Assembly: GCF_027474825.1 (NCBI RefSeq) | Contig: NZ_CP107030.1 | Span: forward strand, 2,734,529 to 2,798,528 | Direction: 5' to 3' | DNA from: Maribacter halichondriae | GTDB taxonomy: Bacteria > Bacteroidota > Bacteroidia > Flavobacteriales > Flavobacteriaceae | Length of the DNA stretch: 64,000 nucleotides | Part shown: piece after piece, positions 33,388 to 42,757 of the stretch | Position numbering within the stretch: the first letter of the stretch is position 1 | How the letters are laid out: each line of letters starts with the position of its first letter | Translations under genes and position numbers: made by a program | The notes under the pieces: generated by a model | Database searches by the model: none | Seen by the model: the letters and a program-made list of their open reading frames with translations, nothing else | Told to the model about the DNA's origin: nothing

Positions 33388-33430
33388 TGACGCAAGTCAT
33401 ATTTTTGATGTTAGCTACCTCCTACTTTTG
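33388..33430 (+). promoter_or_regulatory. operator + -7 box (L,D-transpeptidase)
   Basis: TGACGCAAGTCA at 33388-33399, 23 nt, perfect TACTTTTG at 33423-33430, plus strand. The divergent mla and LDT genes have separate operators. Confidence 0.82.
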
Positions 33431-33545
33431 AGAAAAGTGTGTGATGCACGCAACAAATTTGGATATTCTGTTGTAGGAACTGAAAATGACCTCGGCAGAA
33501 AGACCCGGTCAGGGGGCGCTTTTAGAAGAATCAGAAAATAAGCCT

Positions 33546-34496
33546 ATGCCAAGAAAATGCAAACATAGTAGGGGCTGGTTATTGATAGGTATGGTGTGGC
33601 TGATCCTGGTATCGTGCAATACCCATAATCCGACCCAAGGTGAAAAGATGACCACGAATATCAAAGTATTTTTGGCGGACAAGAATAAATTAGATTTACC
33701 CACTAACATTCAAATAAACCAAAATGTAACCATTGGTGAGTATTTTGGTTATATGGATTCTTTGGTGCGACGTTATGATACTTTGGTTCCTTACCCATTA
33801 TCGGAACATCTTTTGGCACGGAATAATCCTTGGGTCATCGATACCTTGGCCAACACCGATTATTATCGAATGATAGAACGGGATTCATTTGTGTACGACC
33901 AAAGGAAAATGATCGTTCTTCCTAAAGGTAGCATCCTGCAATTTCCAGATTCCTTAAAAGCTTGCACGATACTTCGGAATTTTGAACGTACCGAAATTGA
34001 TGTAAATATTCCTGAATATACACTCCGCATCTTTCAAGATTCCATTTTACTTTACACCTTTCCCGTACGTGTCGGTCAGAATCGAAAGCGCTATTTGGCA
34101 ATGGGAGACCGCGAAACCGATCTACGGACCAAACGGGGCAAAGGCACGATAGTAAAACATGTAAAGCATCCCGATTTTTACAATCCTGTGGATGGAAAGC
34201 AATTTTTCTTGACGAAAAGGGATGATGGCCAAACTACGCTAATGCCCCAAATACCTTGGATAGAAACGCAGATCAATGGGGTCAGAAACGGACAGATGAT
34301 ACACCCGACGACGAATCCGGAAACTCTGGGCAAGGCCTATTCCAATGGATGTATCGGTACAAAGGAAGCTGATGCCTGGGTCATTTATTACTACGCCCCG
34401 TTGGGAACCGGAATACGAATACGTTATGATCTACAGAATTTCGAGGAGGGAATTGTAGTATCTATCTTTAAGGATGTTTATGGCTATGGCATCTAA
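33546..34496 (+). CDS. L,D-transpeptidase (YkuD) lipoprotein
   Basis: A 316-residue protein. The ATG at 33546 gives a clean lipoprotein signal (WLLIGMVWLILVSC); the in-frame ATG at 33486 would add 20 hydrophilic residues before it. The YkuD catalytic region is clear: MIHPTTNPETLGKAYSNGCI, i.e. HP..N...G...S.GC with the nucleophilic Cys. It makes 3-3 peptidoglycan cross-links or attaches proteins to peptidoglycan, a change typical of stationary or stressed cells. It is the last gene of the operator-marked island. Confidence 0.88.
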   Translation: MPRKCKHSRGWLLIGMVWLILVSCNTHNPTQGEKMTTNIKVFLADKNKLDLPTNIQINQNVTIGEYFGYMDSLVRRYDTLVPYPLSEHLLARNNPWVIDTLANTDYYRMIERDSFVYDQRKMIVLPKGSILQFPDSLKACTILRNFERTEIDVNIPEYTLRIFQDSILLYTFPVRVGQNRKRYLAMGDRETDLRTKRGKGTIVKHVKHPDFYNPVDGKQFFLTKRDDGQTTLMPQIPWIETQINGVRNGQMIHPTTNPETLGKAYSNGCIGTKEADAWVIYYYAPLGTGIRIRYDLQNFEEGIVVSIFKDVYGYGI

Positions 34497-34499
34497 GGT

Positions 34500-34793
34500 C
34501 TAAGGCCTCTCATACCTTCCTAATCGCCGTTTTAGCGACCGAATCTCTTCAGGCATTTGTTGCATCCTTTCCATTAAGCAGTGAATAGCCTCTATGCCTA
34601 CCCAATTGATACTCAGATCTTGGTGGAGTCGAACCATTCTTTCCACTTTGGGCAAGTCCTCTAAAGTGATAAAACGGTCATTGTTATGCACCTCAAGAAT
34701 TATCAAATCATACGATTCCAATTCTATGTTGAAGGTTTGGTCTATCTTATGGACCTGGCAAAAGTCATTGATATGTATTAATTGCGTTTCCAT
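34500..34793 (-). CDS. cbpM: CbpM-type chaperone modulator
   Basis: A 97-residue MerR-like helical protein: LIHINDFCQVHKIDQTFNIE at the start and a conserved LSINWVGIEAIHCLMERMQQ helix. CbpM binds the J-domain of CbpA and inhibits its DnaK co-chaperone and DNA-binding activities. It starts 10 nt after the repaired end of the CbpA fragment, the normal cbpA-cbpM order. Since that CbpA lacks its J-domain here, the target is missing at this locus. Confidence 0.85.
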   Translation of the reverse strand: METQLIHINDFCQVHKIDQTFNIELESYDLIILEVHNNDRFITLEDLPKVERMVRLHQDLSINWVGIEAIHCLMERMQQMPEEIRSLKRRLGRYERP

Positions 34794-34803
34794 CCGAATT
34801 AGA

Positions 34804-35232
34804 TTATAGGTTCGTTACTGCCAATACCTCAAAAAGTTCTTTTTGCCTTTTGGTAAGTTTAGAAGGTATCTTAGCCGATACGTAATGAATGGATCTCCGA
34901 ACTGCCCTTCTTTTTTGTACTTGGGCAATCCTTTTCGGGTCAGTTTTACTTTGGTTCCGTTTTGAGTTTCGGACTTCACACTCGACTTTACCTTTCCGCT
35001 TAAGGTTTCCGTAGTGATTTCCCCTCCCAGAATAGCAGTGGTAAAACGTATTTCCACCGATTTATAAAGATTGTCTTTTTCTCGCCCGAAACTTGTATTG
35101 TTCAGAATTTTGAAAGAGATGTACAGGTCGCCATCGGGACCATTATTTACTCCGGGGCCGCCATGTCCGGTAATTTTAATGGTCTGTCCGTCTTCTTCTC
35201 CTGCGGGGATGGTTATGCGAACAAGGTTTTTA
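34804..35232 (-). pseudogene. cbpA: CbpA/DnaJ C-terminal fragment (J-domain missing, frameshifted)
   Basis: From about 35232 the minus strand reads VRITIPAGEEDGQTIKITGH, then GDLYISFKI and AILGGEITTETLSGKV, the C-terminal substrate-binding half of CbpA. The frame breaks near 34875; one added base gives AKIPSKLTKRQKELFEVLAV and a stop at 34804. The J-domain and linker are absent: upstream sequence belongs to an LRR protein in another frame. Either a deletion fused two genes or the assembly is chimeric here. The longest open stretch is only 80 residues (34815-35057). Confidence 0.8.
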
Positions 35233-35614
35233 GATTTGCGTTTTGGCTTAGATCTAATGTCGCAAGAACATCATTATTAGCAAAGCTCAGATTTTCTAAT
35301 AAGGTTAATGTCGAGAGTGGTACGGTAGTAAAATTATTGCTGCCTAAATTTAAATCCGTCAAATCGACAAAGATTTCTAACCCGCTAAAGTCGGTAATAT
35401 CGGTTCTGGTAATGGTAATCGTTGTGATCGTTGTCGCATCACTATCTAGAATATCTCTGGTTAGGCCGTTGGTATCTATGCCTAAATCAATAAGTTCTTG
35501 CTCGAAATTGGCATCGGGTATTGGGGTCGTCTGAGCTGCTAGGGTACAAGCGAACAATAGCAACAAATAGGGTAGTATCTTTTTTGTCGTAAGTCTTGAT
35601 TGGTTACCCGACAA
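35213..35614 (-). pseudogene. leucine-rich-repeat secreted protein, N-terminal fragment
   Basis: 133 residues: a signal peptide (ILPYLLLLFACTLAAQ), the flavobacterial TPIPDANFEQELIDLGIDTN segment, then LRR-type repeats (LTDLNLGSNNFTTVPLSTLT, LATLDLSQNANLKTLFA). Such proteins usually have many more repeats and a type IX sorting tail; here the gene ends within a repeat exactly where CbpA sequence begins. The stop at 35213-35215 lies in CbpA-derived DNA. Confidence 0.75.
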
Positions 35615-35917
35615 ATGGTAGGGTCTTTCGATAACGGAAACTAGTGGCGCTTATTATGTAACTCGCTGATTTTGTTGTGAATATGCGAGTTATGGATGTG
35701 GTCGAAAGATATTCTGCAATTTAATGCTGGTAATTTCTGTGATGGTAAGCGGATTTTGGTAACGGCAGAATGTGTTTTGCCATCATTTTCCTAGACTGAA
35801 AATTAGTGATACTGAATGATAGTTGTCAAAACTGTTACAACATCAAAACTTGGTGCATTTTACCTATGCCAGCTATATTGATTTTGGTTTTTAGCATCGA
35901 ATTTTTCAGGCCCTACA
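35615..35917. other. intergenic gap without recognisable gene
   Basis: About 300 bases between the LRR fragment and the antiporter stop. There is one TGATAGTTGTCA palindrome (35817-35828), but no TAnnTTTG box at 23 nt on either side, so I do not count it as an operator. Nothing else recognised. Confidence 0.6.
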
Positions 35918-37282
35918 CTATTCTTTTGGAATATCCTTTTTGATCTCCGAAGCGTTTTCAGTAAAGCTATCTTTGTGCGAAGTTTCCGGTTGCGATACTT
36001 CCTGGTTACCCTCCAAACCATGATTATGCTCCCTTAAAGCATCTTCCGCCTCGTTTCTAGCCAAAAGTTCCTCATCAATTTCATCGAGCAGGGTACCCAT
36101 CTTTTTCTTATCCTTGATCATGGCCCAGGTCATAATAAGGCTGGTGGCAATAATGACAAAAAGTAGCACCCCGGTAGGGAAACTTTCAATTTGAGCTTGC
36201 GCAGGTATGGCATAGAACAATAATACGGTAATCAATCCTCGGGGGGCGATAAAGAGCTGCGGTAGAATGTCCTTTCCGATAAACACCCTCAACAACACCC
36301 ATCGAATGGCATAGATCGAGGCGATGATCAAAATACTGATTAGTGCCACATTGAGGCTAAAGAGGGAAGTCAGTACTATGGTCAGTCCAAAAATAACGAA
36401 GAAGAATGTACGCACTACAAAGGCCGTTTCGAGTGTGATAATATGTAGTTCGTGATAGATTTGGTGTATTTTTTCGTGCTCTAAGAACACTTCCATTTTT
36501 CCAGGGAAGAAGAGTTTTATGTTTTTGATGACCAGTCCGAAAATGAGTATAATGATTAAAGAAGATAAGTGCATTTTTTTTCCGACGGCATATAACAAAA
36601 GCAGTACGGCAATCAATAAAAATTGCTTCGCTTGGCTCTTAATCCGTTGAAAAATAAGGATCAGGGCGTAGCTGGCTGCTATGGCCACGACAATGGTCAA
36701 GACAATGTTTCCCGCAAAACCGGCAACACCACCATCTTGGGCAGGGTCTAACCCTCCTGCCAGAAAATAAAACATCATAATACCCATGATATCGGAAAAA
36801 GTGCTTTCGTAGATATGGAATTCTTTTTTATCCTCCGATAATCCTCCGACACTAGGTATGATAATCGCACTCGACAAAATAGAAAGTGGCGTGGCATACA
36901 ACCAGGCCGATTGCATGGTCATTTCCGGAATGAATTGATAAATGATCAAAGCGGCCACCCAGGCCGAGGCGACCAGACCGATTAAGGCAATGGCCATCGA
37001 TTTCAAGATAGGCACCAACTTTTCACGTTTCAGTTCAAGTTCCAATGCCGCTTCGAGTACGATCATAATCAATCCTACCGTTCCTAAAATCTCAAGCGAT
37101 CCCGAGAAATCGGGCAAGGTGGGAATGAAATATTTTAAGATATACTGTAAGATGACCCCCAGTACGATCAACATCAGCACCGAGGGTATATTGGTCTTTT
37201 TCGAAATACCATTGAACCAAAATGAAAGAATTACGATGACGGCCGCTGCAATAATAAGATCGAATGAGGATAGAATTTCCAT
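35918..37282 (-). CDS. cation:proton antiporter (CPA1-type)
   Basis: A 454-residue protein with about 12 membrane segments and a hydrophilic acidic C-terminal tail of about 70 residues. The Na_H_Exchanger fold is suggested by TNIPSVLMLIVLGVILQYIL, ALELELKREKLVPILKSMAI and LSILSSAIIIPSVGGLSED. The start is ATG 37282 (MEILSSFDLIIAAAV), which opens directly into the first membrane segment; a start at 37321 would add a polar tail. Probable role: Na+ or K+ / H+ exchange. Confidence 0.85.
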   Translation of the reverse strand: MEILSSFDLIIAAAVIVILSFWFNGISKKTNIPSVLMLIVLGVILQYILKYFIPTLPDFSGSLEILGTVGLIMIVLEAALELELKREKLVPILKSMAIALIGLVASAWVAALIIYQFIPEMTMQSAWLYATPLSILSSAIIIPSVGGLSEDKKEFHIYESTFSDIMGIMMFYFLAGGLDPAQDGGVAGFAGNIVLTIVVAIAASYALILIFQRIKSQAKQFLLIAVLLLLYAVGKKMHLSSLIIILIFGLVIKNIKLFFPGKMEVFLEHEKIHQIYHELHIITLETAFVVRTFFFVIFGLTIVLTSLFSLNVALISILIIASIYAIRWVLLRVFIGKDILPQLFIAPRGLITVLLFYAIPAQAQIESFPTGVLLFVIIATSLIMTWAMIKDKKKMGTLLDEIDEELLARNEAEDALREHNHGLEGNQEVSQPETSHKDSFTENASEIKKDIPKE

Positions 37283-37454
37283 AAGGTTGGTTTTTCGAAT
37301 TGAATTGTTTAAAAATAACATTTAAAAAGTTATGGTACTTTTTTAAGGCATCAAATAACAAGGGTGAGTGTAAAACCACGTATTGAATTCACAGTGGTTT
37401 TGTATGCCTAACAAGATATACGGATGACGATTATGTTGCATTTCAAAAAAAATG

Positions 37455-37462
37455 TATATTTG
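37455..37462 (+). promoter_or_regulatory. -7 box of the rimP-nusA-infB operon
   Basis: TATATTTG, a perfect TAnnTTTG, with a TTG about 16 nt upstream. No TGAY-N4-RTCA operator is present. It would start a leader of roughly 170 nt before rimP. Confidence 0.65.
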
Positions 37463-37492
37463 CACCACTGAAAGAATAGTAAAGTATTCATG

Positions 37493-37519
37493 AGGGGACC
37501 ATTATAGTCCTCTTTTTTG
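37493..37519 (+). terminator. terminator-like hairpin in the rimP leader (possible attenuator)
   Basis: AGGGGAC (37493-37499) pairs with GTCCTCT (37507-37513), loop CATTATA, then TTTTTT. It stands between the promoter and rimP, so it would stop most transcripts before the operon unless suppressed. Confidence 0.6.
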
Positions 37520-37638
37520 TTTGTGAAACTTTGGTTTGAAAGGCTGAGAAGCAGTCGAATCAAACCAATCAGTTGAACAAATTCCCTCAAAGGCGGGAAT
37601 CTGTAGCAGGCGGGAATCTCTTGAAAAGAAACAGGGCT

Positions 37639-38100
37639 ATGTTGAAAGATAAGGCAGAGGTACTTTTGAAAGAAGCGGTGGCACAAGACGAATCATTGTT
37701 TCTGATCGATTTTTCGGTTTCGACCGATAACAAGGTAAAAGTGGTTCTTGACGGTGACAATGGGGTTTCGGTAGAAGATTGCATGAAGGTAAGTAGGGCC
37801 ATTGAACACAATTTGGATCGTGAGGAAGAAAATTTCTCACTTGAAGTGGCCTCTGCCGGCGCAACGGCGCCATTGCATTTGCCCCGACAGTTTAAAAAAA
37901 ATATTGGAAGAAAGTTACAGGTCGATACCCTTGAGGAGAGTTTTGAGGCTAATTTGACCGCCACCACGGACAAAGGAATTGTCCTGGAATGGAAAGCAAG
38001 GGAACCCAAACCCATAGGAAAAGGGAAAGTTACGGTTCAGAAAAAAAGAGAGATCGATTTTTCTGATATCAAGGAAGCAAAAGTTGTTTTAAAATTTTAA
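37639..38100 (+). CDS. rimP: ribosome maturation factor RimP
   Basis: A 153-residue RimP: an alpha/beta N-terminal domain with DFSVSTDNKVKVVLDGDNGV, the DCMKVSRAIEHNLD helix and LEVASAGATAPL (the family's ...VSSPGxxRPL position is partly changed), then an SH3-like C-terminus. It is needed for 30S subunit maturation. The ATG at 37639 is chosen; the frame upstream has only a TTG. First gene of the classical rimP-nusA-infB operon. Confidence 0.93.
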   Translation: MLKDKAEVLLKEAVAQDESLFLIDFSVSTDNKVKVVLDGDNGVSVEDCMKVSRAIEHNLDREEENFSLEVASAGATAPLHLPRQFKKNIGRKLQVDTLEESFEANLTATTDKGIVLEWKAREPKPIGKGKVTVQKKREIDFSDIKEAKVVLKF

Positions 38101-38113
38101 TTCTAGTTTAGAA

Positions 38114-39346
38114 ATGGAAAATATTGCGTTGATCGAGTCTTTCTCGGAATTTAAGGATGACAAGTTCATTGACAGGGTAACGCTGATGGCGATTTTGGAA
38201 GACGTGTTCCGGAATGCGCTTAAGAAAAAATTCGGATCCGATGATAACTTTGATATTATCATCAACCCAGACAAAGGAGATTTGGAAATCTGGAGAAATA
38301 GGATTGTAGTTGAAGATGGCGAGGTAGAGGAGCCCAACGAAGAAATTTCATTATCTGAGGCGCGTAAAATCGAGCCTGATTTTGAGGTTGGGGAAGACGT
38401 TTCTGAAGAGGTGAAATTAATCGATTTAGGAAGAAGGGCCATTTTAGCCCTTCGTCAGAATTTGATTTCGAAAATCCATGAACACGATAATACCACTATT
38501 TACAAACAATTTAAAGATCTTGAGGGCGAAATATATACCGCAGAGGTACATCATATTCGCCACAAGGCCATTATCTTATTGGATGATGAGGGCAATGAGA
38601 TTATACTTCCGAAAGACCGTCAAATTCCTTCCGATTTTTTCCGAAAGGGAGATAATGTTCGTGGTATCATTGAAAGTGTTGAATTAAAAGGAAGCAAGCC
38701 GACCATTATCATGTCAAGAAGCTCGCCCAAATTTTTAGAGCAATTGTTCTTTCAAGAAATTCCCGAAGTGTTCGATGGGTTGATTACGATAAAGAAAGCA
38801 GTGCGTATACCAGGGGAGAAAGCCAAGGTTGCCGTGGATTCTTATGATGACCGTATTGACCCGGTTGGTGCCTGTGTGGGTATGAAAGGTAGTCGTATTC
38901 ACGGCATCGTACGAGAATTGGGCAATGAAAATATCGACGTAATTAATTGGACGGCCAATCCACAGTTAATGGTCACCCGGGCATTGAGTCCTGCGAGAGT
39001 GACCTCGGTGAAACTGAACGATGAGAAAATGACTGCGCAGGTCTATTTAAAGCCAGAAGAGGTCTCCAAAGCTATTGGACGAGGCGGACATAATATTCGA
39101 TTGGCAGGCCAATTGACCGGATACGAGATAGACGTCTTTAGGGAAGGCGTCGAAGAAGATGTAGAATTGACCGAATTCTCGGATGAAATCGAGGCATGGA
39201 TTATCGAAGAATTCAAGAAGATCGGTATGGATACGGCACGTAGTGTCTTGGAACAAGATGTAGACGACCTGGTAAAACGTACCGATTTAGAAGAAGAAAC
39301 AATTGTGGAAGTTGTACGTATACTGAAAGAAGAATTAGAAGATTAG
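38114..39346 (+). CDS. nusA: transcription termination/antitermination protein NusA
   Basis: A 410-residue protein: NusA N-terminal domain (ALIESFSEFKDDKFIDRVTL), S1 domain (about residues 130-200), KH1 (GACVGMKGSRIHGIVRELG) and KH2 (AIGRGGHNIRLAGQLTGYEI). It lacks the two C-terminal acidic repeats of E. coli NusA, as is usual in Bacteroidota. It controls pausing, termination and antitermination, and follows rimP by 13 nt. Confidence 0.96.
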   Translation: MENIALIESFSEFKDDKFIDRVTLMAILEDVFRNALKKKFGSDDNFDIIINPDKGDLEIWRNRIVVEDGEVEEPNEEISLSEARKIEPDFEVGEDVSEEVKLIDLGRRAILALRQNLISKIHEHDNTTIYKQFKDLEGEIYTAEVHHIRHKAIILLDDEGNEIILPKDRQIPSDFFRKGDNVRGIIESVELKGSKPTIIMSRSSPKFLEQLFFQEIPEVFDGLITIKKAVRIPGEKAKVAVDSYDDRIDPVGACVGMKGSRIHGIVRELGNENIDVINWTANPQLMVTRALSPARVTSVKLNDEKMTAQVYLKPEEVSKAIGRGGHNIRLAGQLTGYEIDVFREGVEEDVELTEFSDEIEAWIIEEFKKIGMDTARSVLEQDVDDLVKRTDLEEETIVEVVRILKEELED

Positions 39347-39419
39347 CTATATATTAGCAGCAAATAACAAGGAAACGACTCATTTTTGATGTATTTCCGA
39401 AGAACAGGAAACGGTATTT

Positions 39420-42110
39420 ATGGCAGATAATGCAACGGTAAGGCTTAATAAAGTTTTAAGGGAACTTAATATTTCTCTGGATAGGGCGGTTGATTTTCTC
39501 AACTCCATAGGTCACGATGTGGATGCACGTCCGACGACCAAAATTTCCAATGAGGTATATCAGGTGCTGCTTGATGAGTTCCAGACCGATATGAGCAAGA
39601 AAGTTGCATCAAAAGAGGTCGGAGAGGAAAAACGCAAGGAGAAGGAAGCCATAAGATTACAGTTGGAACAAGAACAGGAAGAAAGGCGTTTGGCACGTGA
39701 AAAACGTTCCGCAGCTTCCGAAATCGTAAAGGCCAAGGCAGCTGAATTGAGCGGGCCAAAAACCATTGGTAAAATAGACCTTAATCCCAAGAAAAAAGCC
39801 AAAGAAGAAGTCGCTAAGAAAGAAGTCGTTAAAGCGAAGGAGGAAAAACTAGAGGAAACTCCGGTCAAAGAATCAAAAGCTACAGAACCTGCTAAAGAAG
39901 AGGTAAATGAGGTAAAAAAGGAAACATCCAAAACGGATGAAGAACTCCCAAAAGAAAAAATAGAAACACAATATAAAAAGCTTTCAGGGCCAACGATAGC
40001 AGGAGACAAGATTGACCTTTCCAAATTTCAAAAGCCCAAAAAGAAGAAAGAAGAGCCGAAGACGGGTGATACCAACGACCGTAAGAAAAGAAGAAAACGA
40101 ATTGTCAGCAATACCGACAGCTCGAGAAGGGGCTCAGGTTCCGATGCAAGAAAAGGTGGAAAACGTTTTGCGACCGTCAACAAGGTAGAGCCTACCGAAG
40201 AGGATGTGCAAAAACAGGTTCGTGAAACACTTGAAAAGCTTCAAGGAAAATCTAAAAAAGGGAAAGGCGCCAAATATAGAAGAGACAAAAGAGATCAGCA
40301 CCGTCAACAGACAGAGGCCGATCTTGAACAACAAGAACTGGAGAGTAAAATCTTAAAGGTAACAGAGTTCGTAACGGCGAGCGAGGTAGCGACCATGATG
40401 GATGTTCCGACTACCGAAATCATTTCGGCTTGTATGTCTCTGGGCATTATGGTGACCATGAACCAACGTTTGGATGCCGAGACGCTATCCATAGTCGCCG
40501 ATGAGTTTGGCTATGAAGTCGAATTCGTAACGGCCGATATCGAGGAAAGCATTATCGAAGAAGAAGATGCACCTGAAGATTTGGAGCCAAGAGCACCTAT
40601 TGTTACCGTTATGGGCCATGTTGACCATGGTAAGACATCGCTGTTGGACTATATTCGTCAAGAAAATGTAATCGCTGGAGAAAGCGGCGGAATCACGCAG
40701 CATATCGGTGCCTACGCTGTAACCTTGGAAAACGGACAAAAAATCTCGTTCTTGGATACTCCGGGTCACGAAGCCTTTACGGCGATGCGTGCTCGTGGGG
40801 CTCAGGTGACCGATATTGCGATCATAGTCATTGCTGCGGATGATGACATCATGCCGCAGACCAAAGAGGCCATAAGCCATGCCCAGGCGGCAGGTGTGCC
40901 TATTGTTTTTGCAATAAATAAAATTGATAGGCCGACGGCCAACCCGGATAAAATTAAAGAAGGGCTTGCCAACATGAACCTTTTGGTCGAGGATTGGGGA
41001 GGAAAAATCCAATCGCACGACATTTCCGCAAAGACGGGTGAAGGAGTTAAAGAATTGTTGGAAAAAGTATTATTGGAGGCCGAACTTTTAGAATTAAAAG
41101 CCAATCCAAATAAATTGGCCAGTGGAACCGTAGTAGAGGCATTCTTGGACAAAGGAAAAGGATATGTTTCCACGATATTGGTACAAGCGGGAACCTTGAA
41201 AATCGGGGATTATGTATTAGCAGGAACGTGTAGCGGTAAGATTAAGGCCATGCAAGACGAACGCGGAAAAATTGTCGAAAAAGTCGGGCCTTCTTCGCCC
41301 ATCTCGATTTTAGGTCTTGACGGCGCGCCACAAGCTGGTGACAAGTTCAACGTCATGGAAGATGAGCGTGAAGCAAAAGGCATTGCGAACCGCAGGTCTC
41401 AGTTACAACGCGAACAGTCCGTTAGAACGCAGCGGCATATAACGCTTGATGAAATTGGAAGACGTATCGCCTTGGGCGACTTTAAAGAGCTGAATATCAT
41501 TCTTAAAGGTGATGTGGATGGTTCCGTAGAGGCTTTGACCGATTCGTTCCAACAATTGTCAACCGATGAGATTCAGGTGAATATCATTCATAAAGCGGTC
41601 GGACCGATTACAGAGTCCGATGTATTGTTGGCCTCCGCTTCCGATGCGGTAATCATCGGGTTTAATGTGAGACCTATGGGTAATGCGAGAACGGTTGCCG
41701 ATAAAGAGGAAATCGATATCCGCATGTATTCCATCATCTACGATGCCATTAATGATCTCAAAGATGCCATGGAGGGAATGCTCTCCCCAGAAATCAAGGA
41801 GGAGATTACGGGCACTGCCGAAATACGCGAAACCTTCAAAATTTCAAAAATCGGTACCATTGCAGGATGTATGGTAACTAGTGGAAAAATATTCAGAAAC
41901 TCAAATATTCGATTGATACGGGATGGTGTTGTCATCTATACCGGAGAACTTTCATCGCTGAAGCGTTTCAAAGACGATGTCAAGGAAGTGGCAAAAGGTT
42001 ATGATTGTGGACTTCAGATCAAGAATTACAACGACATTCAGGAAAGTGATATCGTTGAGGCTTTCCAAGAGGTTGCCGTGAAAAAGAAGTTGAAGTCAAA
42101 AGCAAAATAG
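39420..42110 (+). CDS. infB: translation initiation factor IF-2
   Basis: 896 residues. A short IF2_N domain ([20 protein letters not shown]) leads into a long Lys/Glu-rich linker (about residues 50-300), a second IF2_N-like segment, and the G domain with [27 protein letters not shown] and NKIDRP. Domains II to IV follow. It brings fMet-tRNA to the 30S subunit. It is the last gene of rimP-nusA-infB, ended by the bidirectional terminator at 42142-42172. Confidence 0.97.
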   Translation: MADNATVRLNKVLRELNISLDRAVDFLNSIGHDVDARPTTKISNEVYQVLLDEFQTDMSKKVASKEVGEEKRKEKEAIRLQLEQEQEERRLAREKRSAASEIVKAKAAELSGPKTIGKIDLNPKKKAKEEVAKKEVVKAKEEKLEETPVKESKATEPAKEEVNEVKKETSKTDEELPKEKIETQYKKLSGPTIAGDKIDLSKFQKPKKKKEEPKTGDTNDRKKRRKRIVSNTDSSRRGSGSDARKGGKRFATVNKVEPTEEDVQKQVRETLEKLQGKSKKGKGAKYRRDKRDQHRQQTEADLEQQELESKILKVTEFVTASEVATMMDVPTTEIISACMSLGIMVTMNQRLDAETLSIVADEFGYEVEFVTADIEESIIEEEDAPEDLEPRAPIVTVMGHVDHGKTSLLDYIRQENVIAGESGGITQHIGAYAVTLENGQKISFLDTPGHEAFTAMRARGAQVTDIAIIVIAADDDIMPQTKEAISHAQAAGVPIVFAINKIDRPTANPDKIKEGLANMNLLVEDWGGKIQSHDISAKTGEGVKELLEKVLLEAELLELKANPNKLASGTVVEAFLDKGKGYVSTILVQAGTLKIGDYVLAGTCSGKIKAMQDERGKIVEKVGPSSPISILGLDGAPQAGDKFNVMEDEREAKGIANRRSQLQREQSVRTQRHITLDEIGRRIALGDFKELNIILKGDVDGSVEALTDSFQQLSTDEIQVNIIHKAVGPITESDVLLASASDAVIIGFNVRPMGNARTVADKEEIDIRMYSIIYDAINDLKDAMEGMLSPEIKEEITGTAEIRETFKISKIGTIAGCMVTSGKIFRNSNIRLIRDGVVIYTGELSSLKRFKDDVKEVAKGYDCGLQIKNYNDIQESDIVEAFQEVAVKKKLKSKAK

Positions 42111-42141
42111 ATGGGGTTTATTAAAACGCTATCGAATAGCT

Positions 42142-42172
42142 AAAAAAATCGACCTATTTGGTCGATTTTTTT
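42142..42172. terminator. bidirectional terminator between infB and the SPOR gene
   Basis: AAAAAAATCGACC / GGTCGATTTTTTT around a short loop; T-runs on both strands serve two convergent genes. Confidence 0.9.
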
Positions 42173-42528
42173 GGTTTTAAAAGCATTGCGTCAGGATATT
42201 TTACCCGTACTTCCATAAACTTTCGTTCAGCATCCAGTTTGTCTTTGAATCGACCGATTCTTACACGATATGTAGGTGAGTCAAAATCGATTTTTGTTGG
42301 AAGATTAGGGAAATCTATTTCCACTTCCGATTTTATTCTTTCTGCTTTCGAAAGCGGCCCGAAACCCACTTGGATTCTATAATATTCAGCGTTTGAATTG
42401 GCTGATTTATAAATCTCGAGCAGGTCGGTAATTTTGGTATCCTGTTGAATGTTTACTTGACCTTGTTGGCCGTACGAGAAAGTAACGGCAAGTAGTATAA
42501 CCAGTGTATAAATGGATGTTTTCATCAC
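42154..42528 (-). CDS. SPOR domain-containing protein
   Basis: A 124-residue exported protein with a signal peptide (LVILLAVTFSYGQ) and a SPOR-like domain from about residue 48: YYRIQVGFGPLSKAERIKSE, TYRVRIGRFKDKLDAERKFM. SPOR domains bind peptidoglycan stripped of stem peptides, typically at division sites. The short form has no other domain. It is convergent with infB; its last 6 codons lie inside the shared terminator. Confidence 0.85.
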   Translation of the reverse strand: MMKTSIYTLVILLAVTFSYGQQGQVNIQQDTKITDLLEIYKSANSNAEYYRIQVGFGPLSKAERIKSEVEIDFPNLPTKIDFDSPTYRVRIGRFKDKLDAERKFMEVRVKYPDAMLLKPKKSTK

Positions 42529-42664
42529 AATTTTCTATTAAAGGTAATGGATGGTACAAATGTAATTTTTAAATCCCTAAAGGGATCAAAATCTCATTTA
42601 TTTAGAACAATTATAAATTATAAATTATAAATCCGTTAACATTTTCCAAATAAAGTCTATGTCG

Positions 42665-42672
42665 TATTTTTG
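42665..42672 (+). promoter_or_regulatory. -7 box of the act-cox operon
   Basis: TATTTTTG, perfect match to TAnnTTTG, 85 nt before actA. No palindromic operator upstream. The AT-rich repeats (ATTATAAATTATAAATTATA) just before it may act as an UP-like element. Confidence 0.6.
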
Positions 42673-42757
42673 CGGTCAATTTAGGTGTCGATAAAGACTA
42701 CTTTCATCCTTTATATAGGAATTATCGTGCCAAGATTTCGATTGAAATATTCTATAT

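Noticed and set aside
35817..35828. TGATAGTTGTCA palindrome resembling the island operator
   Set aside because: No TAnnTTTG-like box lies at 23 nt on either strand and no gene starts nearby; it serves as a useful negative example of a chance match.
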